Source: Corynebacterium kroppenstedtii DSM 44385 (lineage in GTDB: Bacteria > Actinomycetota > Actinomycetes > Mycobacteriales > Mycobacteriaceae). Taken from it: a stretch of 64,000 nt of DNA. The notes under the pieces were generated by a model. That model had not been told where the DNA came from and did no database searches. It saw only the letters and a program-made list of their open reading frames with translations. Positions 37,350 through 51,168 of this stretch are shown piece by piece. The stretch is taken from positions 1,922,001 through 1,986,000 of the forward strand of contig NC_012704.1 of NCBI RefSeq assembly GCF_000023145.1. Reading direction: 5' to 3'. Every line of letters begins with the position of its first letter. The stretch's first letter is position 1. Position numbers and translations under genes: made by a program.

Positions 37350-38570
37350 TTACCTCTCGTCGGGGAAGTTCTCCTTCAACTCTTTAATCGACGCGCGCAC
37401 GGCGGCCTTCCACGCTTCCGGCGTCGCAAACCCATCCAACGCCCCGGCTTCGCCTGCGAGACGAACACCGGGCTCGCGGGCGGCACCTGCCGCACGAGCG
37501 ATCTTTCTCTGCCGCTCATACGATGCCCCCTCTTTCACAATCGTCAGGACATCCTCCAGCTCGCGTCGGCACGATAAGTCGTCAGCGACCGGCCGGAGCC
37601 GCTCAACCCACTCGCGAATATCGTCGCGCACATCTTTTTCATTGGTGCCACGATCCACAATGACGATCGCATCCAGGCCATACCGCGCCGCGCGCCACTT
37701 ATTTTCGACGATGTGCCACTGCTGCAGACTCGGCAAGTCCTCCCCGCGGTCGTAGGCGCGATCGAAATACACCACCGCGCAATGAACAAAAGCAACAATC
37801 GCGCTGAGATCGCGCATGTTGGTGGTGGCGTCGGCAAAACGGACCTCAATGGTTCCCCATTTACCGGCCGGACGGATATCCAAATGCATAGCGTCAGGCT
37901 TGTCGATGACCCCGCTGCGCAGCTGGTCGCGGGTGAATTCCTCCCACTCGGCCCAGGTTTTCATGGGGTACGGGAGGCCCGCCGTCGGCAATTGTTGGTA
38001 CAGGAGCGTCCTATTGCTGGCGTACCCGGTGTCCATACCCTCCCACGCGGGCGAGGAAGCGGACATGGCTAAAATGTGCGGATACAACGTCAGCATCGCG
38101 TTGATGATTGGCCATACCCGATCCTTCGAGCGGATCCCCACGTGCACATGGATTCCCCAGATCAGCATCTGACGGCCCCACCACTGGGTGCGCTCGATGA
38201 TTTGCTGATAGTTCGTCTTATCCGACAGTTCCTGGTCACCCCAGTGGGCAAAGGGGTGAGTGCCGACGGAGAGCAAGTCGACGCCGATATCGTCCGCGGC
38301 CCGGAGCGCGAGATCGAGGGATTCCCGCAGGTCATCTTCGACATCGGCCACCGTTTTGCACACGGCCGTGACGAATTCAATCGTGTTCGAGAGGAATTCG
38401 CGGACAACGCGGTGATTCGGATCCATCGTGGACATCACTTGCAGCAATTCGCCTGCACGCGGGGTGAGGTCCAAGGTCGTGGGATCCACCAGGGCCAGCT
38501 CCCATTCCACGCCCAATGTCGGCGCAGGAGAGGCGTTAAATGCGACAGTGGGAGGTTTTTCCGATGTCAC
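37350..38570 (-). CDS. Carboxylate-amine ligase, glutamate-cysteine ligase family 2 (YbdK-like)
   Basis: 406 residues. The GCS2 fold is clear: [13 protein letters not shown] near the N terminus, then WGIHVHVGI (metal-binding His pair), [21 protein letters not shown], and [17 protein letters not shown]. coli YbdK has weak glutamate-cysteine ligase activity in vitro; the physiological substrate is unknown, and corynebacteria use mycothiol rather than glutathione. M. tuberculosis Rv0433 is the positional equivalent. It is followed on the plus strand of the same region by convergent genes and preceded by the LytR_C gene. Confidence 0.9.
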   Translation of the reverse strand: MTSEKPPTVAFNASPAPTLGVEWELALVDPTTLDLTPRAGELLQVMSTMDPNHRVVREFLSNTIEFVTAVCKTVADVEDDLRESLDLALRAADDIGVDLLSVGTHPFAHWGDQELSDKTNYQQIIERTQWWGRQMLIWGIHVHVGIRSKDRVWPIINAMLTLYPHILAMSASSPAWEGMDTGYASNRTLLYQQLPTAGLPYPMKTWAEWEEFTRDQLRSGVIDKPDAMHLDIRPAGKWGTIEVRFADATTNMRDLSAIVAFVHCAVVYFDRAYDRGEDLPSLQQWHIVENKWRAARYGLDAIVIVDRGTNEKDVRDDIREWVERLRPVADDLSCRRELEDVLTIVKEGASYERQRKIARAAGAAREPGVRLAGEAGALDGFATPEAWKAAVRASIKELKENFPDER

Positions 38571-38668
38571 TATGGTCTACCTTCCGGGCGTAAGACGACG
38601 ACGCCGGGCTTTTCAGCCAAGCGTCGTAATGTTCATAAGTCGTGCGGTAGAACCGATCGGTCAGCCCG

Positions 38669-39928
38669 CTACTGATTCATATCAGCCGTCGTCACAACAA
38701 CCACGGAGCCCGGGTGCTGGCCGGACACCATTTCCGCGTTGGCCAATTGCTGGTTGGTTTGGTCTGTTTTCGGCTGAGCTTTGAGCCCCAATGCCGTGGC
38801 TACCTCAGTTGCAGCAGCTTTGCTATCCGCGTTGTCGTCATACAGAACGACCGAGCCAGGGAAAGCCGCAGCTCCGTCGGCAGGCAAGTTACCGAACGAG
38901 GTGTTGCTCCAGCTATCGGCGTTGAGGTTTTTGGAAACCTTCTCTGCCAAACCTTGAACTCTCGAGTTGTTCAGAACGGTGACCTGAACTTTACTCTTAT
39001 CCACCTTTTTATCGGAACTAGTACCGTTGCTTCCGGTGTTTCCGTCCTGTGCAGCCGCGCCATTCTCAGCGGTGTTCTGCGTTCCTTGGTTGCCGGCCGT
39101 GTTCTGCCCCTGGTCGGCGGTGCTGTCAGGATTATTGGCGTTTTCACCAGGCTGCTGCTGGTCCGTCGCAGCCCCGGCCCCTGGCGCACCGGTATTCCCC
39201 GGGTTCACGGGTGCCGACGACGACGTTGAACTTGCCGATGAATTGTCATCGTCCTTGTCGCCGCTTACCAGGTGGTAGATGCCGAAAGCGATCAGCGCGA
39301 CGGCCACGATTAACAAGATCACGCCGATCGTGCGCAGCGGAACTTTGGACTTCTGAGTCTTCTTGGGCTGGCCCTCTGCCGACGCTGCACGTGCGGGCTC
39401 TGATGCGCTAAGGTCCGACGCGAGGGGCGCTGCTGCTTCGTCGTAGTTAGTGGGTTCGTCGTATTCGGCGCGGTCGTCGTAGTCGAATGGTTCGGCGGGC
39501 TCATTGGGTTCGACGGGTTCCGACGCGGCCGCGCGCGCCGTTGATGCCGAGTCCCTGACGGAGCCGTCGTGTGGGGTGGCGTGGCCATCGTGGGCGCCTG
39601 CCACGGAGGCAGCCTCGGGGCTGGTGCTTTCGTGATGATGCGGGGTCTCGTCGTACGAACCGTAACCGGCAAAACCGGTATACCCACCCTGAGCAGCACT
39701 TTCACCTGCGGAATAATCGCCTGATTCAGTGGAGGAATATCCAGATTCCCCCCGGTCAGCGGAGGATCCGTCGTTAAACGCTTGATCCTCATAGACGCCA
39801 TCCCTTGCGCCGTCGGTGTGCACGTCGTCGTCGAATAAATCATCGTTATCGCGATGATTATCGGTGCGACCATGAGAGCGGTCGCGATGGTTGCGGGGTG
39901 ATTGTCCAGGTTCGTTATCGAAATTCAC
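38669..39928 (-). CDS. LytR_C-domain membrane protein
   Basis: 419 residues: about 200 acidic, low-complexity cytoplasmic residues rich in Asp, Ser and Tyr, one membrane helix (TIGVILLIVAVALIAFGIY), and a Ser/Gly/Asn/Gln-rich linker. The C-terminal LytR_C domain follows (VQVTVLNNSRVQGLAEKVSKNL to HPGSVVVVTTADMNQ) outside the membrane. This domain also occurs at the end of LCP ligases, but the LCP catalytic part is missing here. In M. tuberculosis the matching gene is Rv0431, a vesiculation regulator; same order with DUF3263 and def supports orthology. A role at the envelope is inferred. Confidence 0.86.
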   Translation of the reverse strand: MNFDNEPGQSPRNHRDRSHGRTDNHRDNDDLFDDDVHTDGARDGVYEDQAFNDGSSADRGESGYSSTESGDYSAGESAAQGGYTGFAGYGSYDETPHHHESTSPEAASVAGAHDGHATPHDGSVRDSASTARAAASEPVEPNEPAEPFDYDDRAEYDEPTNYDEAAAPLASDLSASEPARAASAEGQPKKTQKSKVPLRTIGVILLIVAVALIAFGIYHLVSGDKDDDNSSASSTSSSAPVNPGNTGAPGAGAATDQQQPGENANNPDSTADQGQNTAGNQGTQNTAENGAAAQDGNTGSNGTSSDKKVDKSKVQVTVLNNSRVQGLAEKVSKNLNADSWSNTSFGNLPADGAAAFPGSVVLYDDNADSKAAATEVATALGLKAQPKTDQTNQQLANAEMVSGQHPGSVVVVTTADMNQ

Positions 39929-40064
39929 AAAACAATAATAACTTATTTCTCATTAGTCACTTTTATTTCATTCCCTGTGTCGGCAATACAGACGCACATC
40001 CGCTGCATCGCATTGGAAAATGGGGCCGACGGGGGCGGTCAATGGAGCCGGTCATTACGGGCGA

Positions 40065-40475
40065 TCAGTACGGACGGTCAGAATTCGCAATGCGCAGCAA
40101 CCGGGACACCGTCGTCGGGAATTCCTCAAGAGCTTCTCTACGCTGAATTAACCGGAAAAGGCGCTGGTAGTAGCGGATCGGGCTCAGATTGAACCGACGA
40201 CGAATTAACTCGTCTTTCGCAGAATCTCTCCTCCACACACGCCGCTCAAATTCCAACATGCGTCGCTCGTCGTCAGTGAGTCCACGTTGTGTCTTGTCCT
40301 CATTCTGGGAATCATTATGGGCATCACTAGTGGTGTCGTCCGCATCATGCGCGGTGGCGGAATCCTGTGCGCTGTCGGAAGTATCTCCCTCGTTATGCGC
40401 AGATCCCGCGTCATTCGTCGTCACCCTATTGTTCACCCCACAATCACTAAATCCATCCACTACATCCGTCGGCAC
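40065..40475 (-). CDS. DUF3263 family protein
   Basis: 136 residues from GTG 40475. The conserved domain is the last 70 residues (LTDDERRMLEFERRVWRRDSAKDELIRRRFNLSP to FPTTVSRLLRI), a helical DNA-binding-looking fold with an RRFNLSPIRYYQRL segment like a recognition helix. The N-terminal 64 residues are acidic and low-complexity. Equivalent to Rv0430. It is 136 bp ahead of the LytR_C gene and may be transcribed with it, and it is divergent from def. Function is unknown; a small regulator is plausible. Confidence 0.82.
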   Translation of the reverse strand: MPTDVVDGFSDCGVNNRVTTNDAGSAHNEGDTSDSAQDSATAHDADDTTSDAHNDSQNEDKTQRGLTDDERRMLEFERRVWRRDSAKDELIRRRFNLSPIRYYQRLFRLIQRREALEEFPTTVSRLLRIANSDRPY

Positions 40476-40590
40476 CCCGCAAACGATACCCGCAGGTCAA
40501 CCGCCCTGAGCATGGCAGATAGGGCGCACGTCTTCCCTATCTGACCGTCCGTATCTGACCATGTCCGGAACTGCCACTACTCTATACCCC

Positions 40591-41223
40591 ATGACTGTGC
40601 GCCCAATTGTTATCGCTGGTGATCCTGTCCTCCATAACCCGACCGAGCCTGTTACCGAATCCCCCGAGGAAATCGCGGAACTCGTTGCCGATATGTATGA
40701 GACCCTGGAGCTCTCTCATGGGGTTGGTCTCGCAGCCAACCAAATCGGAGTTGCCAAGCGCCTTTTCGTTTACGACTGCCCCGATATCGAAGGTCCCGAC
40801 GGCGACTCCAAGTCAGAGGAAGAACTGAAAGCTCAGGGCGGACCGCGACGCAAAGGCTGCGTGGTCAATCCGGTTTTGGAAACCTCCGAGATCCCCGAAA
40901 CAATGCCAGCCACCGACGGATCCGACGCCGAGGGCTGTCTCTCCGTACCCGGCTTGGACTTCCCCACTGGACGCGCACACTGGGCCCGCGTCACCGGCAC
41001 CGACGAGCACGGAGAACCAGTTCGCGTCGAGGGCTACGGGTTCTTCGCGCGGTGCCTGCAGCACGAGGTCGGCCACCTGGACGGCTACCTCTACACCGAC
41101 ATGCTCATCGGCCGCTGGGCACGCATGGCGAAGAAGAAAATCAAGCGCAACGGGTGGACCGTGCCCGGAAATACCTGGACACCGGGGGTCGATCCCGATC
41201 CCTTCGGCGAAGACGATGAGTAA
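40591..41223 (+). CDS. def: Peptide deformylase
   Basis: Removes the formyl group from nascent proteins. Motif 1 [10 protein letters not shown] (44-53), motif 2 EGCLSVP (metal ligand C116) and motif 3 QHEVGHLDG (H158, E159, H162) are all present. 210 residues from ATG 40591, which matches the M. tuberculosis start (xxVxPIxIxGDPVLH); the frame is open to ATG 40561, but no ribosome-binding site favours it. Two inserts, one rich in Asp/Ser/Glu near residue 70, lengthen it slightly. It heads the run def-GNAT-xthA. Confidence 0.96.
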   Translation: MTVRPIVIAGDPVLHNPTEPVTESPEEIAELVADMYETLELSHGVGLAANQIGVAKRLFVYDCPDIEGPDGDSKSEEELKAQGGPRRKGCVVNPVLETSEIPETMPATDGSDAEGCLSVPGLDFPTGRAHWARVTGTDEHGEPVRVEGYGFFARCLQHEVGHLDGYLYTDMLIGRWARMAKKKIKRNGWTVPGNTWTPGVDPDPFGEDDE

Positions 41224-41254
41224 AACGATCAAGACGAGTAAAGAATGATCGCCC

Positions 41255-42439
41255 ATGGCTGACTCCACACCGGCACATCTCCCGATCTCCCGCTGGTCCG
41301 ACCCGGCCTCACTCGTCGTCGGAGCGCGCGTTGTCATCCGGCGACGGCTCACCGACGCCAGCCCCCACGGAGACCACTTCACCGACGTCATCGGGACGCT
41401 CGTCTCACTGAACCCGCTGGTGGTTCGTCGGCAAAACACCGGGACCCCCGGCGAAGAGATCACCATCGACCCACAACTTATCGACGTTATTAAACCCCTG
41501 CCGGCGAAACCTGTGCGCAACAGCGATATCCGGGCCGTGGAATACGCCTACGCGCTCGCGTTCCCCGGCGTGATCCACCACGAGTGGGTTAACGGGTGGC
41601 TGGTTCGCGTCGGCGATGGAGTGACCGAGAGGTCAAACAGCGCTGTCCCCTTGGAACCTCACACGGCGTTTGACGACGTTCCCGTGGACGCGATCCGGGA
41701 CATATATAAGAAGTATGGGTTGCCAACGCTGATTGCCGCGCCGGATCGCATCGCACGGCCGGCTTTCCGTATGCCCGGCGCGTGGACCCGTGGGCCCGAA
41801 ATCATCACGATGACTAAGGACCTGGAGACCGCGCCATCGTCGAAGGGGGCGGCGACGGAGGATGCTTCCGAGGAAGAGAGCTCAGCGGAAAACGCTTCAG
41901 CGATCAGGAATATCGCCGCGCACACTGTGTCCGATGACCTTCTCTCGCGGAACATCACGTGGGAGGTTGCCCAGCAACCGAATGACGACTGGCTGTCCCT
42001 CTACCACTTCCGCGGCCAACCTCTGCCGGAATCAGCTCTACGCCAACTATCGCACGAAATCGACGGACTTCTCGGCTTCGGACGCATCGTTATTGATGGA
42101 GAGACCGTCGCTATCACCAGGGGAACCATTACTCACTCGCCCGACAGCCGCGCCTGGTTGGGATACTCCGCCGTAGAAGTAGCCGAACGCTACCGTCGGC
42201 AAGGGTTGGGCACACTCATGGGTGCCATCATGATGGATTGGGGCCGTCGGCACGGGGCGGACACCGCATACCTGCACGTCATCGAATCGAACACTCCCGG
42301 ACGCAATCTGTATCACAAGCTGGGCTTCGGCGAGCACCATCGCCACCGCTACCTGGCGGATGCGTCCACCGCGCGCATGGAAAGTGCAGACACGACCGCG
42401 CGCACCACCACCCACCCGGATACGTCACACACGAAGTAG
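41255..42439 (+). CDS. GNAT-family N-acetyltransferase
   Basis: 394 residues. The N-terminal 90 residues form a small beta-barrel-like domain (VVGARVVIRRRL, DVIGTLVSLNPLVVR) seen in Rv0428c-type proteins. The C-terminal half is a GNAT fold: EVAERYRRQGLGTLMGAIM is the acetyl-CoA pyrophosphate loop, and HVIESNTPGRNLYHKLGF the usual end. An acidic Ser/Glu insert separates the domains. The acceptor substrate is unknown. It lies 31 bp after def and 10 bp before xthA, so probably one transcript. Confidence 0.88.
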   Translation: MADSTPAHLPISRWSDPASLVVGARVVIRRRLTDASPHGDHFTDVIGTLVSLNPLVVRRQNTGTPGEEITIDPQLIDVIKPLPAKPVRNSDIRAVEYAYALAFPGVIHHEWVNGWLVRVGDGVTERSNSAVPLEPHTAFDDVPVDAIRDIYKKYGLPTLIAAPDRIARPAFRMPGAWTRGPEIITMTKDLETAPSSKGAATEDASEEESSAENASAIRNIAAHTVSDDLLSRNITWEVAQQPNDDWLSLYHFRGQPLPESALRQLSHEIDGLLGFGRIVIDGETVAITRGTITHSPDSRAWLGYSAVEVAERYRRQGLGTLMGAIMMDWGRRHGADTAYLHVIESNTPGRNLYHKLGFGEHHRHRYLADASTARMESADTTARTTTHPDTSHTK

Positions 42440-42449
42440 GCTCACCCAT

Positions 42450-43238
42450 ATGCGATTGGCCACCTGGAACGTCAACTCCGTCCGCACCCGACTCCCACGG
42501 ATCATCGATGTCCTTAACCGACATGACATCGACGTCCTCGCCATGCAAGAAACAAAATGCAGCGAGGACCAGTTTCCCCGCGACGCCTTCACCGACGCCG
42601 GATATGAGGTCGCCGTCAGCGGAACGAACCAGTGGAATGGTGTCGCGATCGCCTCCCGCGTTGGACTCACAGACGTCCACACACTCCCCCACCAACCCGG
42701 GTTCTCTAAGGAGCTCACCGCGGAGCAAGCTATCGAGCCCCGATCGATCGCCGCGACCTGCGGCGGCATCATCGTCATGAGCCTCTACATCCCCAATGGC
42801 CGAGAAATCAGCAATATCCACTTCACCTACAAACTCCGGTTCCTCGACGCGGTCCGCAACTATGCCGCCACGGCCGTCGATAATGATCCCGAATTACGCC
42901 TGGCCCTCGTCGGGGATTGGAATATCGCACCCCATGACACCGATGTGTGGGATCCTCAGTTCTTCGTCGGGCACACGCAGGTCACGCCACGCGAGCGCAA
43001 CGCTCTGACTGCGCTCGAGGATGAAGGATTTACCGACGTCACCCACAACTCGGGCTACACGTACTGGGACTACACAGCGGGGCGTTTCGGGCGGAACCAA
43101 GGCATGCGCATCGACGTGCAGTGGGCATCACCTGCGCTCGCGGAAAACGCCGGGGAAGTCAGCGTCTATAAGGATGAGCGTGCTGCGAAAGGTAGCAGCG
43201 ACCATGCACCGCTCATCGTCGATTATGACGGGGTGTAA
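42450..43238 (+). CDS. xthA: Exodeoxyribonuclease III / AP endonuclease
   Basis: DNA-repair nuclease that cuts at abasic sites. 262 residues. MRLATWNVNSVRTR at the start, the metal-binding Glu in MQETKCSED, the GDWNIAPHDTDVWDP stretch and the catalytic C-terminal SDHAPLIVDYD are intact. ATG 42450 gives the family start exactly; an upstream in-frame ATG at 42360 lies inside the acetyltransferase gene. Same order (def-GNAT-xthA) as Rv0429c-Rv0427c. Confidence 0.96.
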   Translation: MRLATWNVNSVRTRLPRIIDVLNRHDIDVLAMQETKCSEDQFPRDAFTDAGYEVAVSGTNQWNGVAIASRVGLTDVHTLPHQPGFSKELTAEQAIEPRSIAATCGGIIVMSLYIPNGREISNIHFTYKLRFLDAVRNYAATAVDNDPELRLALVGDWNIAPHDTDVWDPQFFVGHTQVTPRERNALTALEDEGFTDVTHNSGYTYWDYTAGRFGRNQGMRIDVQWASPALAENAGEVSVYKDERAAKGSSDHAPLIVDYDGV

Positions 43239-43281
43239 CCAAGATGTGACGACTATAACCCTCAAATCGAGGCGCTAGTGG

Positions 43282-43309
43282 TTAACAATTTCCATTAATT
43301 TTCTAAAAT
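43282..43309 (+). promoter_or_regulatory. Sigma-A-type promoter of a leaderless marR mRNA
   Basis: TTAACA (43282-43287), 16-base spacer, TAAAAT (43304-43309). The GTG start at 43317 lies 7 bp after the -10, where transcription normally begins, and no ribosome-binding site is present. Leaderless mRNAs are common in actinobacteria. Confidence 0.65.
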
Positions 43310-43316
43310 AAAACTT

Positions 43317-43931
43317 GTGACTTTCGACAGCATGACCACAGCCTCCCCGGGCGCATCACGATCCCATACCGTCCACCACGGCGGCCTCGATAAAGAAAAG
43401 CGCCCTGACCAGGACGTGAACGTCGCGGACGGGTACCTTCCACCGCTCACCAGAGAAGAAACTCATGTGCTCTCTGCCGCGATGTACAACTTCCTCTCGG
43501 CCACGCGGCGGCTCGTGGAACAGCCCCTCCGTTCCATGGAGGTCAACCAATCGGAAATCGAAGTCCTTTACTTCGTGCACAACCACCCCGGTGTCGGCGT
43601 GTCCGACATCGCGCGCATGAGATTCCTACGCGTCTCTAATGTCTCGACGACGGTCCGCGCACTCATTGCCAACGGTCTGCTTAACCGGGCATCGAACCCC
43701 GACGATAAACGCGCGCAAATGCTGCAAGTGACCGATAAGGGGACCCGGGTTCTCGACGATATTGCCGAGGGATGGGCCGCATTAATCAACAAAATTACCG
43801 ACGAAATGAACCCCGACAGCGTCCGCATCCTTCACGAAGCATCGGAGCGGCTGAACGAAACAGCGTTCGCCACCGAGCACGTGATCGACGTGATGCAGGG
43901 CCAGTCGGAGCCTACGGCGAACCAGCAGTAA
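43317..43931 (+). CDS. MarR-family transcriptional regulator
   Basis: 204 residues from GTG 43317 (or ATG 43332). A 45-residue polar extension precedes a standard winged helix: VSDIARMRFLRVSNVSTTVRALIANGLL is the helix-turn-helix and SNPDDKRAQMLQVTDKG the wing. A long C-terminal helix would dimerise. It converges with the ABC exporter genes on its right, and paired hairpins (CCGCAC/GTGCGG, GTAGC/GCTAC) lie in the 51-bp gap. Control of that exporter is possible but not shown by the sequence. Confidence 0.88.
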   Translation: MTFDSMTTASPGASRSHTVHHGGLDKEKRPDQDVNVADGYLPPLTREETHVLSAAMYNFLSATRRLVEQPLRSMEVNQSEIEVLYFVHNHPGVGVSDIARMRFLRVSNVSTTVRALIANGLLNRASNPDDKRAQMLQVTDKGTRVLDDIAEGWAALINKITDEMNPDSVRILHEASERLNETAFATEHVIDVMQGQSEPTANQQ

Positions 43932-43982
43932 GAGAGGGCCGCGCCGCCGCACAGGGTAGCGCCGTGCGGGAACGTAGCTGCG

Positions 43983-44762
43983 CTACGCGTCCCGCTTCAC
44001 TAACACGGCCACCCCAATAGCGAAGAGAACAAGTGCCCACACGGCGAAGTAGATTACGCTGCCCGTCGACCCCCATGGTGCGCCATCGAGTTTCGCATCA
44101 CTCACCCACGCACTGAGGTTAGCGAAGGGACGATAGCCTTTAATGTGGTTCCCCACCTTCGGAATCAAAGTGATCAGGTCCTCAAGGACGAGTTTCCACA
44201 GCAGCATGATGGCGATAGCACCCGCAGTCTGTCGGATAAGGAACGCTACACCAATTGCCATCACGACGACCAGCAAAGCCTCCACTGCCGATGTCACATA
44301 TACTCGCCCCGAAGAGCCGGAGAACACTTTCATCTCTGAGCCGTAGCCACCGGCCAACCACTTAAAGATTGGCACACTGATGATTGTCGAAAAGAAGGAC
44401 AAAACTACTGCGACGACCCCATAGACGATCGTCTTGGATATCGCAATGATCGGACGCTTCGGAGTCATCATGATCGTCTCGTTGATGGTCTTGAAGCGGT
44501 ACTCCGTGGTCACCAGAAGGGTGGCCATGATAATGATAACCATGACGCCGAATAGTTCGAACCCCTGGGTAGCAGTGATTGCGTTAAAAGTCGATACTTC
44601 CCCCATATCTTCCGGATCCATCGAATCCAGGGCCGTTTTCGACCCCCACCCCATCAGAGCGGCGAACGCCCAGCTCAGGACCACAATTAAGATCGACGTC
44701 CACGCGAACGATTTTGTCGACGCTAACTTCGTCCACTCAGCACGAATCGAGTTAACCAACAT
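43983..44762 (-). CDS. ABC-2-type transporter permease
   Basis: 259 residues with six predicted membrane helices. The start MLVNSIRAEWTKLASTKSF and the loop LLVTTEYRFKTINETIMMTPKRP are typical of actinobacterial permeases of the two-gene exporter type related to bacitracin/lantibiotic resistance pumps. Its start overlaps the stop of the ATPase gene by one base (TGATG), so the two subunits are coupled. Substrate unknown. Confidence 0.87.
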   Translation of the reverse strand: MLVNSIRAEWTKLASTKSFAWTSILIVVLSWAFAALMGWGSKTALDSMDPEDMGEVSTFNAITATQGFELFGVMVIIIMATLLVTTEYRFKTINETIMMTPKRPIIAISKTIVYGVVAVVLSFFSTIISVPIFKWLAGGYGSEMKVFSGSSGRVYVTSAVEALLVVVMAIGVAFLIRQTAGAIAIMLLWKLVLEDLITLIPKVGNHIKGYRPFANLSAWVSDAKLDGAPWGSTGSVIYFAVWALVLFAIGVAVLVKRDA

Positions 44763-45697
44763 CAGTTCTGTCCTCCCTGAGCTGCCGCGCCCTGATATTC
44801 GACGTCATCACCTGTGAGTTGCAAGAATGCGTCTTCCAACGATCCGTGGTGTTCTTCCAGCTGAAGGACGGGGATCCCATAGGAATAGGCCACCTTGCCG
44901 ACGTCGTCAGTGGACACCCCAGAGACGACGAACACCTCACGGCCGACGTTATCGCGGTCCATCGTGAAGGTGATATTTTCTTGCTTGAGGGCCTGCAGCA
45001 TGTGGTCGTGATCACCCACGCGCAAGCGCGTCGAACTACCGCCCCGCGAGGACGTGAAGTCCTCAACCGTCGTATCGGCAACGAGTTTGCCCCGGCCAAT
45101 GACGACCAAGTTATCCGCCGTCAACGCCATTTCAGAGAGCATGTGAGAGCTCACGAATACTGTGCGCCCCTCGGCGGCAAGATTCTTAAGGAAGGTGCGC
45201 ACCCAGCGGATACCCTCCGGATCTAAACCGTTGACCGGCTCATCCAAGATCAACGTTTCAGGATCACCTAGAAGCGCCCCAGCCAATCCCAGCCGCTGGC
45301 TCATCCCCAGGGAGAATCCCCCCGCCTTTTTGGAAGCCACATCGGTTAATCCCACTAAGCGCAGAACTTCGTCGACACGATCAGCAGAAATGCCACTGGC
45401 CTGCGCCATCCACTTCAGATGAGTGCGAGCGGACCGGTTCGGATGAACCCATTTGGCCTCTAACAGCGCCCCCACTTCCTTGGCTGGGGCCGGAAATGAC
45501 TGATAATTCTCCCCGTTCACCGTCGCTGTGCCCTTTGTTGGGCGGTCCAGCCCGGTAATCATCCGCATCGTGGTCGATTTACCAGCCCCATTTGGCCCAA
45601 GAAAACCAGTAACGACACCTGGCTTCACCGTGAAGTCGAGCGAATCTACCGCTACCTTGTCCCCATACCTCTTTGTGAGGCCATGTATTTCGATCAT
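44762..45697 (-). CDS. ABC transporter ATP-binding protein (exporter type)
   Basis: 311 residues. Walker A GPNGAGKST, Q-loop LLEAKWVHP, signature SLGMSQRLG and Walker B LILDEPVNGLDPEG are intact. An additional C-terminal domain of about 90 residues (VEDFTSSRGGSSTRLRVGD onward) is common in the DrrA/BcrA branch. It is the first gene of the pair, and the 45698-45894 gap to glnX holds divergent promoters only. Confidence 0.92.
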   Translation of the reverse strand: MIEIHGLTKRYGDKVAVDSLDFTVKPGVVTGFLGPNGAGKSTTMRMITGLDRPTKGTATVNGENYQSFPAPAKEVGALLEAKWVHPNRSARTHLKWMAQASGISADRVDEVLRLVGLTDVASKKAGGFSLGMSQRLGLAGALLGDPETLILDEPVNGLDPEGIRWVRTFLKNLAAEGRTVFVSSHMLSEMALTADNLVVIGRGKLVADTTVEDFTSSRGGSSTRLRVGDHDHMLQALKQENITFTMDRDNVGREVFVVSGVSTDDVGKVAYSYGIPVLQLEEHHGSLEDAFLQLTGDDVEYQGAAAQGGQN

Positions 45698-45894
45698 AGA
45701 AACTAGTTTGCCATATCCTCAGCAATGGCGACAGGCTTCAATCACACTGATGTCCGTGTAACGCTTAGACTAGGGAGACAGATGTGACAGTTGTGCTACC
45801 GCGCGCGAACGGCCTTCCCCACCAACCACAACGATCGCGCGCACCGGACGTGGCACAAAAAACTGGCGACAGGCGCAACACGTAGGGGGCCCGT

Positions 45895-47369
45895 ATGGCA
45901 CGAGAACGAGGAACAGGGCGCAACCGCGGTCCCTCACACTCCTCCGACGCCAGCCACATTCGGCTCAGCGCCATGGACGATTCCCTCGAGCCAGACGATG
46001 CCGATGTACAGCCAAGACGCTGGCACGTCCTTCACGATGCCCTCGTCCCCGCCTTGAAAGTTCCCGGCCGGATGTGGGCCTATCTGCGCACATCGCCAGG
46101 CCGGCTCATGGCGATGACAACCATCCTGGTCATAGCCATTGTTGCCGCCGGTGGTGCGCTGACCTACGCCTCATCGACCCGACAAGACCAGCTCAACAAC
46201 TTGGTGAAGAACACCGAGCCGCTCTCTAACGCCGCGCAACGGCTGTACGGGTCGCTCTCCGTGGCAGACTCCACCGCCACCATTGGATTCCTTGAGGGTG
46301 GCGTCGGGTCCCAGTCGGAAGACGAACGCTACAACACAGCCATTCAGACCGCGTCGACCGCGCTCGTCGAGGCCGGTGCCGGCGCGAACTCCGATGACCA
46401 CGAGGTCCTCCAACTCCTCGCTGTGGTTAACCAGCGGCTTCCTATCTACACGGGGCTCATCGCGCAGGCCCGCACGAACAACCGAGAAGGCAACCCCATT
46501 GGCGCCTCCTACCTCACCGAGGCCAGCGCCATCATGCAGAACTCCATCATTCCCGCAGCGTCGCGCCTGTACACCATCACTTCTGACCGCGTCCGCCACC
46601 AAGCCCGGTCGCTAACGAGGCCCATGTGGTTCCCCGCGTCGGGGCTTCTCGCGGCCATCATTCTCCTGGTCATTGCGCAATTGTGGCTCGCTGCACTCAC
46701 TAATCGACGCCTTAATGGTGGTCTGCTCTTCGCCACCGTCGCCATCACCATCGCGCTGTTTTGGCTGGCGATTTCGTCGATCGTCATCGTCGCGGTGGGG
46801 AATGCGGACTTTAACCGGGCGTCTGATCCCCTTCACGAGCTGACCGCATCCCGCATCAGCGCACAAAAAGCGCGAACCGACGAAGCACTTATGTTGGTAC
46901 GGCGGAGCGCGGATCAATCGTCGGCAGATTTCTCCACCACGGTGAGCGACGTCCAAAAGGCACTGACAAAAATGAAAGATGACGGCACGCTGGACGACGC
47001 GGACGACCAGAACACCGACACGTCGTCGGACAAAAAACCGTCCGATGCCCTCGACGACGCCATCGTCGCCGCGAACTCGTGGAAAGTGTCGCATCAAGAA
47101 CTAGCGAACCGTATCGGCCGCGGGGACTACACCGGGGCCGTCAATATCGCCGTCGGTCGTGATGAATCCACCTTGAACTCGGAGCGGCAATTCATTCAGC
47201 TCGACCAGTCGCTGCGGACACTGATTCAGGACACGCGCAGCAACCTGCGGACCTACCTGGAAAATAGCCAGGACACCTCGCAAAACATCACCCGCGCGGT
47301 GCTCATCTTGTCCGTGCTCTCTGTTGTTGGTGTCCTCATTGGCGTTCGCCCCCGGATGCAGGAGTACAC

Positions 47370-47373
<4 letters not shown>
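45895..47373 (+). CDS. glnX: GlnX membrane sensor protein
   Basis: 492 residues with four predicted membrane helices (about 72-92, 246-266, 274-298, 466-486). They enclose two helical extracytoplasmic domains: residues 95-240, rich in Ala and Ser, and 300-465. No enzymatic motif is present. Identified by position and topology: glnX-glnH-pknG is a conserved mycobacterial/corynebacterial operon in which GlnX relays the amino-acid signal sensed by GlnH to the kinase. ATG 45895 has GTAGGGGG upstream, and the stop overlaps glnH as ATGA. Confidence 0.88.
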
Positions 47374-51019
<3,646 letters not shown>

Positions 51020-51168
51020 GGCATAGGTTCTGCGTCACATTTTGTGTTTTCCGGGAACCGATCGCCGTCGGCAATGGGTGGTTTTTCAGGTGTAATTTTG
51101 GTAGAGAGTATGCTAGAAAATGCGTTTCAAGTAGGAAAACCCTGTCAAACAGTTTAAAGTAAGGCACT

